Source: Tribonema minus
Lineage: Eukaryota > Sar > Xanthophyceae > Tribonematales > Tribonemataceae
Reading direction: 5' to 3'
Length of the DNA stretch: 64,000 nucleotides
Assembly (NCBI GenBank): GCA_017506865.1
Contig: JAFCMP010000116.1
Coordinates: 62,001-126,000 of the forward strand
Each line of letters begins with the position of its first letter. Within the stretch, counting starts at the first letter, position 1. The translations under genes were made by a program, and so were the position numbers. Below, piece after piece: positions 56,459-64,000 of the stretch. The notes beneath the pieces are model-generated. The model was not told the origin of the DNA and did not search any database. It worked only from the letters and a program-made list of their open reading frames with translations.

Positions 56459-59400
56459 ATGGCGCAGGCTGCAGCTGCAGTCGATCCAGACGGCCCGTTG
56501 GAAACTCTGCTGGCACGCATCACAGAGCTGCAGAGCAGAGGCGAGGATGTCTTTCAGATCCTCGACATCCTGTCTGAGGAGCGGCGCCAGGAGCTCTATT
56601 TGCTACTGGACCAAAGCACAAAGAGCGTGCTGCCTCCAGATGTGGCAGCAGCGGCCAAGGAACACAATCTGGATGTGTCAGTGGACGCAGGTCCTCCGAT
56701 CGACTCCGGACCGCCGCCAAAACAAAATGAGGATGGCACTAAGCGGCAGCGGCCATGCCAGTTCTCAGATGCAGCTATGAAGGCTTTGCCACCCTTCACC
56801 AAGGAGATCTGTGACATGATCGTTGCATTTGGTGAGTGCAGCGCAAGCACAATGAGGTCGCCCGTGATCCGTGTGATCACACAGTAACACCTACAGTGAA
56901 GTGTGAGCAGATGGCCAAGTGAATTGTTGAGAAGGCCGTGCGATATCACTGTCTGCGCAGGGCTGCTCAGTACTTAATCAGCAGACTTGTACCTTGTACG
57001 ACTTTCCTGCAGCAATGCAGTCACCACCAATAGACTGGTAACGCACAGGTCGATTGCAGTGCATGTCACGCACACCTATTTGGCAGTCAAACACACAGAA
57101 GCCAGCGTATTCAGCAGCTACCAATCTCGCTCCCACTTGTCAAGCCGGCGTTTCAGGTCCATCACCTGCATAATTCACCACCGCTGCTGAGTAAACCGCA
57201 GAGCAGACGAAACATGCGCACTAGTGCTGCGAAGTACTACAGTATTCTAATCATCGGATCACCTTTGGGTTCCTGCCACAGGCGGTGACACAGCGGGAAT
57301 GGATGCCCTGGTGTGTACGTGCGTCGCACGCGGCTCAAGCGCGACATGTCAGTGCCTGACCAGGGTGGCATGGCTGCAGCAAGCGGCAAAGGTCAGCCCG
57401 TGAGCACTGCTGCAGATGCACAGCAGCAGAGTTGCGCCCGCCCGCTCAAACCCTGGACCTTTGCCGACACTTCCTGGCTATGCACATTGTAAACTGTGAA
57501 GGACTGTTTTTTTTGTATATATGAACTTATGGACCTGACCATGTGTACAGCACGTTGTGATCATGTTATGTTGCGCTACCATTATCCCACGATTTTGGCT
57601 ATATACTAGAATGATAAGGGTTGTTTGCCTCATTACCGGCGCACCACTGCATGTGCAACCCTCTCTCGTCAGCTCATGAGTGCTGCCTGCGTGTGCGCGC
57701 GCAGGAGTATGGAAGGCAGATAGTGGAGGCTGTGAATCGCGGCACCGGGCAGGCTTTCTTCACCATTGACGACTTGAAAGAGGTAAGAGCTTGAGGCTGA
57801 GTTGCTGACAGTTCATCACATTAACATATGTGTTGCGGCGCCGCCATCACCAATTGTATCCTTGGGCCCTTTGTCGCACCATGCAATTTCTGAGATATGG
57901 TGCAGATTAGCTATTGATCGCTGTGACGAACAAACAGAAATCCCACCTGCATGTCAGACAGCATGGTACTACTTGAAGTATGATGATAGCTATGGAAACG
58001 AATCAAAAGATCGTAGAGCAATCTTGTTATCATTGCTTTGGGTGAATGCTGTCATCGCCAGAACGGTCTGCATACACACTCCATAGCTCACTTGGACAGT
58101 CAGCACTTGCCGTCCCCGACATGCCATCAGCACACCATGCCGCGCGCGCCCATGCCTCAACAATTCATGCGCACAACCATCGTCTCACCCCTAACTCTAA
58201 CCCTGCCTGTGCGCGTTTGCCGCAGCTCCTGCCGTGCGAGATGCACGAGTACACGGTGTGGATGGAAGCGAGACGGCGCGCGCACGTCAAGGAAAAAGGC
58301 GCAAGCGATGACACCAAAGTCAACAACAACAAGGGCAGCGGCGCCGCCAGCGAGGCGTCCATCTCGGACGACTCGGACGACTCAGACTTGGGGGGCGGCG
58401 ACGCATCTGAGTCAGCCTCGGAGGCCGGGAGCGTCGCCAGTGTCAGATCCGAGGGTGGGGGGCATTCTGGAGGAGGGGCACATGGCAGTAAACAGGGGAA
58501 AAGGGGGCACCCGCAGGCGGGGGCAGGGGAACCCCCACGGAAGCTGATGCGGGGGGATCCCGGGTACTCTTCGGATGCGGATTTGGATGAGTACGTGGTG
58601 GAGGGGGGTACGGGCATGCACAGGTCGGCCGTGCGGGGCAGGGTGGAGCAGCGGATGGTGAGTGACGCGCAGATGGTTACACTTCGCTTGGTGACGTGCC
58701 TGACACTTACACTTCGCTTGATGACGCGCCTGTGGCAGTAACACTTGCTGGCGACATGCCTGGCAGTTGCACTTCACTTGGTGACGCGACAGGCAGTTAC
58801 ACTTCGCTTGGTGACGTGCCTGTGGCAGTTACACTCTGCTTGGTGACGCCCCTGACAGCCACACGCTTGGTGACGTGTCCAACAGTTACACTTCGCTTGG
58901 TGACGTGCCTGACACTTTTACACTTCAGTCGGTGACACGCCTGACAGTTGCACTTTGCTTGGTGACATGCGCCTGACGGACGGTTACTCTTTGCTTGGTG
59001 ACATGCCTGATGATTAGCTACGCTGCAGTTGGTGACGTCCTGTCACATTTCACTTGGCGACGCGCCTGTGGCGGTTACACTTCACTTGGTGACGTGCCTG
59101 TGGCAGTTACACTTCACTTGGCGATGCGCCTGACAGCTGGTTGCGCTTCAGTTGGTCATGTCCTGACAGTGACCTATTCTTTGAGACCTGGCGCTATTGA
59201 CCAGTGGCACTACTGGGTTTTCCCTGTTTCTCGCTGGACAGGACAGCCCCCCGCATGTTGGAGTAGAGTGGACACCGATGCGTTTCACACAGCCATTTTG
59301 CGGTTGCCTGCATGTCAATGCGCATGCTGCGCCTCGTTCACGGGGCTTGGATCAGCTCAATTGGATCTCTGTCAATCCCTGAAGTGTGCTTGTAGCGACT

Positions 59401-61269
59401 CGCATTCTGTGTTTCCTGAGAGCCGCACAGACTGTGTCTACTTACCCGGAAGTTAGTGCTCATGGATTCCAAACACCCTACACTGCATTTGCTGATGATT
59501 GCTGATGATTGTGCTTTACCAAACACTCCCCCGCACACGCAGGCGTTTGCGGACACGCGCACGGTGCAGATGAGCGGTGCTGCCTACGACACATTTGCCA
59601 AGCAGCGCCACGCCTTCTTTGTCACATACAAGCACGTCGCCAAAGACAGGGAGGGAAAGGCTAAGCCAATCGGCTACGGCTCGGACGCCTACTTTCTACG
59701 GTGGCTCGGCTTCCCCAGCACGCGCGTGCGCCGCGCCGCAATTAAGGTGAGCATATGCACAGATTTGTCATCATCGATGATGGTTTTCAAGTAGTGGTAT
59801 TGGGCATGCAAATGCGGTCACTCCGCCACTGTATCCACTTTTTTTTCTGTCAAGTTAAGTTGCCGCACAAGGACTACGGTATTAGCCTACTTCAGAAGTA
59901 TGCACCTAGAAGTCATGAGCAACGCACTTGCGGTTCTTGTCGCATGGTGAGGGTCTCCACTCGAAGTGCACTATGCATCGCACCGCTCAACACACACACA
60001 CTTGAAGTTGACGCCCTGCCGTTGGCCTAAATGCGGTACAGCAACATAGTGTATCAGTAGCACCAAAAGTGAGAGCGTATGGCATTCCGTGTGGTTTCGG
60101 CCAAAGACGCATTCTGACAGCAGTGTGCTGGTGCGCCATTGATTGTGCATTGCTTGACGCACGCGCTTGAAGTGTACCACACAGTTGAGGTTTACACGCA
60201 GCTCTGGCTCTGCACGTGCTGATCAGTGCTGCCTGTTCTACACCTATATGCATGCATATTATTCGAAGTACACAGTATCATGAGCCCCACATGGCATGGT
60301 CGCTCTTCACTCAGTCTCAGCTGCGCAGGCCTGCTATTCATACAGTTCATCCACAGCCCTTCAATTCACCTGCTCACCTTGATGGCCATAGCTGGTATCC
60401 ATGAACGGCGCATGACATCACACGTCCAATACACGTATGCGCACACAGCACCCCTTGACCGCCCCCGCCGATCGCTGTGACGCTCTCGCCCAATGGCCAT
60501 AGCTGGTACACATGAACAGACGGCGCGTGAACACACGTCACAAGCACAGTATGTGCACATGATAGCCCTCCGGGCGCGGGAAAAGTCCTAGGGACGCGTG
60601 CAGGTACAGAGCACCATGATAACACATACTCTGTCAACACCTGTCACAGGCACAGTATGTGCACACAACACCCCCTGAGCTCCTCCTGCCGATCGCTCTC
60701 ACTCCCCCCAGGCGCTGGCCTACCTGGTATACAACCATGAGGCGTTGTGCTGGACTGCGGCCATTCATGGTAATTCACGTTCATGAACGGCGCATCAGTA
60801 CGTGTCGAATGCATGCACGTCGCACATACAGTACGTGCACAACGCCCCTTGATCTCCCCACGCCGATCGCTACGACGTCCCCCCCCAGGCGCTGGCCTAC
60901 CTGGTATACGACCACATAGGCGTTATCATCGAGGAGGCCATCAGGCGCCGCGCCAACGCCCCCGGCGACGCCCTGCGCTCCCTCCCCTCCGACCGCCCGC
61001 TGCGCACGCCCGAACTTCAACAAGCGCAGTCGCAAATTCCGCGCCTCGTCCTGCCCCCGCACCACGACGGCCTGCGTGGCATCGCGCTGCCGAAGCTGCC
61101 CACTGGCATACGGTATGTAGGCGATCCGCGCGCATGGCCGCTTTCTGCGGACACGGACGCTGCAGTGAGCGTGTGGCGCGGCGGCGGCGCGGCGGCGCTG
61201 CAGTTTGACTACAGGGAGCTGGGCGCGCAGGCGAACGAGATGCTGCGCCTGTACCAGGGGGAGGGTTAG
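56459..61269 (+). CDS. SPT3-like subunit of the SAGA co-activator complex
   Basis: Exons 56459-56831, 57282-57391, 57705-57782, 58226-58657, 59543-59746 and 60889-61269 join in phase (1 then 0) into about 525 residues. The identification rests mainly on the C-terminal half: ADTRTVQMSGAAYDTFAKQR (about 334-353), a WLGF segment, and ALAYLVYDHIGVIIEEAIRR (about 400-419), which match the SPT3/SUPT3H tail. The N-terminal FTKEICDMIVAFGG and RQIVEAVNRGTGQAFFTIDDLK fit a histone fold of SPT3/TAF13 type. SPT3 helps SAGA deliver TBP to promoters; nuclear. Exon 4 has a long Asp/Ser/Gly-rich insertion. Exon 2 could end at 57310 (CTG|GTGTGT) instead of 57391, also in phase. The stop TAG at 61267 lies inside TTAGGG-like repeats. 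An alternative donor at 61265 would splice to 61584. Confidence 0.65.
57991..58022 (-). repeat. Dispersed repeat, copy 4 (fragment)
   Basis: GGAAACGAATCAAAAGATCG followed by TAGAGC matches the end of the repeat at 11371-11480. It lies in intron 3 of the SPT3-like gene. Confidence 0.6.
58658..59170 (+). repeat. Minisatellite filling the start of SPT3 intron 4
   Basis: About 15 degenerate copies of a 30-36-base unit around GTTACACTTCGCTTGGTGACGTGCCTGACA begin directly at the donor (GTGAGTGACGCG...GTTACACTTCGC). The donor-proximal bases look like the founder of the unit. The array ends near 59170. Confidence 0.85.
60365..60925 (+). repeat. Acceptor echoes of SPT3 exon 6
   Basis: The acceptor with exon start GCGCTGGCCTACCTGGTATAC (real one at 60889) is copied almost exactly at 60711, with CCCCCCAG before it. 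Weaker relatives, ATGGCCATAGCTGGTA, lie near 60381 and 60493. Units also share CACAGTATGTGCACA and GCCGATCGCT upstream. Confidence 0.85.
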
Positions 61270-61310
61270 GGGTAGGGGGTCAGGGTTAGGGTTAGGATTG
61301 ATGAGGGCTT
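61264..61310 (+). repeat. Interstitial TTAGGG-like repeats at the SPT3 stop
   Basis: GGGTTAGGGGTAGGGGGTCAGG and further TTAGGG variants begin at the last codons of the SPT3-like frame and provide its stop codon. Confidence 0.8.
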
Positions 61311-62607
61311 GATACTGTTGCTGAGGTTTAGGGGTGTGCTTGCCTCGTAGCAGAGCGCGGCTGCTATGCGGCGCGACAACGGAGGCTCTGGCGCTGGTCA
61401 ATATCAGCGGGCTGCTCAGTTCTCGCCCAGAGCTCACCAGAACCTGAGACCGTTGTGTCAGCTGAGACCATGTGCCAGCTAGCCCTGATCAGCTTGCAGA
61501 GGCAAATTCCACAGTATGACTCAATGTTGACTTGCAGTATGACTCAATGTTGACTTGCAGTATGACTCAATGTTGACTTGCAGGTGGTGCTGATGCCGTT
61601 TTCATGGCACAGCCCAGCAAAGACCGCAACATTGATATTTGGTGATGGTGAAGCTCGTGTGCAGTGGAGCTTTGCCGTTTTACTTCAAGTCCATGGCGTC
61701 CTTTTGTGTACACCTCTGTACAAATGGCACGGTCACATGCGGACGTGGCAGTGCGGTCTGCAACCATGCGCACTTCACATTGACTACAGGATGCCACAAA
61801 CGAACACTCCACCACAAGTCAATACACGGTGTGTTGCACACAGCTGCACAGCCGGAATATCATCATGTTGCTGCTCACATTGCTGCTTACATGACATTGT
61901 TGAATGGGCCTCAGCTCGTCCCCAGATGGCAGTCAAAACTGTTGATGAATGTCTTGACAGAGTAGTGGATGAGCTGTGTAGATTTGGCGAATGCGGACCT
62001 CAAGCATTGTGGCACCAGATTTGCGTTTGTACGACAGCAGCTGCATCGGACATGCAAGGCCTAAACCACACTTTGCTGAGTTTTTGCCACATGCAGTGCA
62101 GCAAGCCTTCGAATATCTGGTGAATGCTAAGAAGCTGTGGTGTTGTGTGCCTGGTGGAGTGGGCTGGTGCTGCCGGACTGCAAGCGTTTATCGTTGTTGT
62201 TATAATAAGCAATGGACTCAACAAGCAAGGTTTGTTCTGCATTCTATCCCTGACGCTGACCCTGACCCTGCCCCTGACCCCTGTTACCCCAACTGAGCGT
62301 TGCACAGCCGCAATGGCCTGAGGACCATGCAGTGTGCGCTGGAGTTCTATTCCTATACTTGGAAAATATGTACATGCAGTAAGGTAGGCATGCGTAGCAA
62401 AACCCTGAAGTCCTCTCAGAGCGAGACCAGAGATGCGGAGGTTGCCGACACACAGGCACATTTTTCACACATACCACGCTCCGTGTGGCTGAGTCGCACA
62501 TGTACGAGATCACGCAAGGCATCCATGCCGGCAACTGTGAAAGAGTCCCTGGTCTTGAATCACCAGTACCGTGTGTATGTACGTTTCGGGTTAGGGTCAG
62601 GGTTAGG
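61270..62607. other. Region downstream of the SPT3-like stop
   Basis: Apart from telomere-like repeats and the 23-base triplication at 61515-61583, this stretch holds a 181-residue plus-strand frame (61578-62123) with abundant Cys and His and no recognisable domain, judged non-coding. Directly after the triplication, a different frame reads GADAVFMAQPSKDRNIDIW then stop, a plausible alternative C-terminus for the SPT3-like gene. GACCCTG-rich repeats lie at 62250-62280 and TTAGGG-like repeats at 62588-62607. Confidence 0.4.
61515..61583 (+). repeat. Perfect 3 x 23-base repeat of an acceptor-like site
   Basis: Three identical 23-base units (61515-61537, 61538-61560, 61561-61583), each TATGACTCAATG and ending TTGACTTGCAG, i.e. 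each ends in a perfect acceptor-like CAG. The sequence after the last unit may be an exon. Confidence 0.9.
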
Positions 62608-63741
62608 TCATTTGCGCGACGGCGGCGGCTGCCCTGCGCCCATGAGGAACGCGTTGGCGGCGCGCTGCTTCTGACTGGCGGTCATGGCGTGCAGCACCGC
62701 CCGCTGCACCTCCGCCCTGAACCTCTGCCCCGCGCCCCCCGCATACAGCGCCATGAGCGGCGGCGGCGTGCTCCTCACGCTCGAGCTCTCGAGCCCCCCC
62801 ATCACCTCCTCATTAGTCGCCTGCAGAAGTTGCAGTGCGTGCGCCACGGTGTGCTTGGAGGTCTTGTTGCGCCCGCCGCCGCTTGCGGTTTCGCTGGATG
62901 CTGCGCTGCTGCCGCCGCCGCCGCCGCCGCCCGAGCGCACGTGCGCGTGCCGCATGTCCTTGAGGAACGCCTCACACGCGCGGATGCGCGCCAGCGGCGG
63001 CACCGCGCACTCCGGCTGCTCGCGGCACAGCTCTAGCAGCCACCGATCGAACGCGTTGCCGCTGCCGCCACCGCCGCCGCCATCGCTGCCGCCGCTGCCG
63101 CCGCCGCCGCAGCTGTCGTCGCCGCAGCCGCGCGACGCCACGAGCTGCACTTTGGGCGCAGTGACGTCCGTCGCCAGCGACGAGACCATGCGCTGCAGCT
63201 TGGGGTGGCGGGCGGCGGCGCTGGGCGCGGCCAGGGAGTTCGGCATGGTGATGCTTAGGCCACTGCTGAGCGCCACTGCACTGCCGCCGCCGCCGCCGCC
63301 GCTGCCGCCGCTGGCGTCGCTGCGCGCCCTGCTGTGCTGCCGCGCGTCGCGCACCAGCCCCGCAGCGCCGTCGTAGCTGCCGCCGCTGCCGCCGCTGGCA
63401 GAGTACAGTGACAGCGCGTCGCCGCCGCCGCTGCCCTCGCCGCCGCCGCCGTCGGGCCAGCGGCTGCGCAGCTCGCGGCACTTGTCGGAGCAGTGCTGCA
63501 GCTTCTTGACGGTAATGAGGTGCTTGAACTGGAGGTGCTGCGCCAGCACACGTATCATGACGACCTCTGCAGGCAGCTCTTCGTGCTGCGCGGCGGCGGC
63601 GGCGGCGTCCTGCTTGGCCTTGAGAGCGCGGGAGGAGGGGCCGAGTGCGCCGGCGCGCGCCCTGTCGCTGCTGCTGATGCGACTCTTGGCTTCCTGCGGC
63701 AGGGACACGCGCACGGGTCCGAAACAGGTGTCAGTGAACAT
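62608..63741 (-). CDS. Unidentified low-complexity protein
   Basis: An open frame of 377 residues from ATG 63741 to the stop at 62608. Runs of Gly, Ser and Ala encoded by CCG/GCC-type triplets break up conserved-looking islands: LPAEVVMIRVLAQHLQFKHL, KLQHCSDKCRELRSRW, FDRWLLELCREQPECAVPPL, RIRACEAFLKDMRHAHV and AVLHAMTASQKQRAANAFLM. High G/C at third positions and the islands suggest real coding sequence, like the low-complexity exon of TMCO4. I recognise no family. An acceptor-like TTACAAG at about 63761 could make this the last exon of a longer gene extending beyond the window. Antisense frames over the same triplets are artefacts. Confidence 0.5.
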   Translation of the reverse strand: MFTDTCFGPVRVSLPQEAKSRISSSDRARAGALGPSSRALKAKQDAAAAAAQHEELPAEVVMIRVLAQHLQFKHLITVKKLQHCSDKCRELRSRWPDGGGGEGSGGGDALSLYSASGGSGGSYDGAAGLVRDARQHSRARSDASGGSGGGGGGSAVALSSGLSITMPNSLAAPSAAARHPKLQRMVSSLATDVTAPKVQLVASRGCGDDSCGGGGSGGSDGGGGGGSGNAFDRWLLELCREQPECAVPPLARIRACEAFLKDMRHAHVRSGGGGGGGSSAASSETASGGGRNKTSKHTVAHALQLLQATNEEVMGGLESSSVRSTPPPLMALYAGGAGQRFRAEVQRAVLHAMTASQKQRAANAFLMGAGQPPPSRK

Positions 63742-64000
63742 GTCAGCGGGATTGCTTGTAAAGAAAGTCAGCTTTTGTTATGCTTTTCAAAGGTTATCGT
63801 GGTGATGCAGCGTTCGGCCGGCGGGATGCAGACGACCACACCCTCCCGATGCGTGCGTGCTCGGACCAGAATGTCCCGAAATGACGATCGTCTTTGCCAT
63901 GAAAACCTCAACCATGACGCTCACGTTTCGGAACTCCAATTTCAACCAACACCTTTCTTTGATTTTCACCACAACCGTCCCCGCCATCAACGCTCTTACA
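63742..64000. other. Upstream edge of the unidentified minus-strand gene
   Basis: No stop-free minus-strand exon could be tied to the downstream frame. A 67-codon open frame (63990-63787, starting AGTVVVKIKERCWLKLEF after its first residues) has no recognisable features. Confidence 0.3.

Noticed and set aside
61578-62123. 181-codon open frame on the plus strand
   Set aside because: Rich in Cys and His, no conserved motif, a second open frame overlaps it, and base composition differs from real exons. Kept only as a note; the alternative 19-residue C-terminus in another frame is more protein-like.

Overview
This is nuclear DNA from a eukaryotic alga with a complex, red-derived plastid. About 13 spliced genes could be assembled by joining exons whose reading phases agree across GT-AG or GC-AG introns. 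Five of them (a RedCAP-type light-harvesting relative, zeta-carotene isomerase, arginyl-tRNA synthetase, an EamA transporter and a nitroreductase) begin with a signal-peptide-like stretch. In four of these it is followed by a Phe-containing motif like the ASAFAP motif of stramenopile, haptophyte and cryptophyte plastid preproteins, and in the isomerase by Trp. RedCAP itself is confined to red-lineage algae. I cannot tell haptophyte from ochrophyte or cryptophyte by reading. No bacterial operons, CRISPR arrays, rRNA or tRNA genes were seen.

Layout: 463-6447 (+) TMCO4/Mil1-type (DUF726) alpha/beta hydrolase; 7593-7931 (+) weak small membrane ORF; 9146-13134 (-) Crinkler-like coiled-coil plus PD-(D/E)XK protein; 13221-13705 (-) small presequence-bearing one-helix protein; 16744-20341 (-) EamA/DMT transporter; 20684-22842 and 25198-27263 (+) tandem glutathione S-transferases; 29587-35764 (-) organellar arginyl-tRNA synthetase; 36056-43928 (+) AP-2 mu, divergent from it; 45063-48765 (+) RedCAP, convergent with 49908-52749 (-) 15-cis-zeta-carotene isomerase; 53273-54420 (-) nitroreductase; 54824-56294 (-) BOLA3; 56459-61269 (+) SPT3-like SAGA subunit; 62608-63741 (-) unidentified low-complexity protein.

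The most striking feature is in the introns. At least 16 introns in 7 genes carry tandem, partly decayed copies of an adjacent exon-intron junction. Each copy holds the splice site with roughly 20-75 bases of exon and some intron. Copies of donors lie downstream of the exon they copy, and copies of acceptors lie upstream, so the introns appear to have grown by repeated duplication of their own edges. I call these 'junction echoes'.

Two insertions are clear transposon-like elements. One is an intron present in one GST paralog and absent from the other; it has 25-bp inverted ends and a near-duplicated target that supplies the splice acceptor, which is the structure expected of an introner. The other is a 251-bp hAT-like MITE with perfect 18-bp inverted ends and perfect 8-bp target duplications, inside an AP-2 mu intron. 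About 5 of 46 introns use GC donors. TTAGGG-like interstitial repeats, homopolymer C tracts before acceptors, a dispersed ~110-bp repeat family and a very frequent odd palindrome (ACTTGAAGT) complete the picture.
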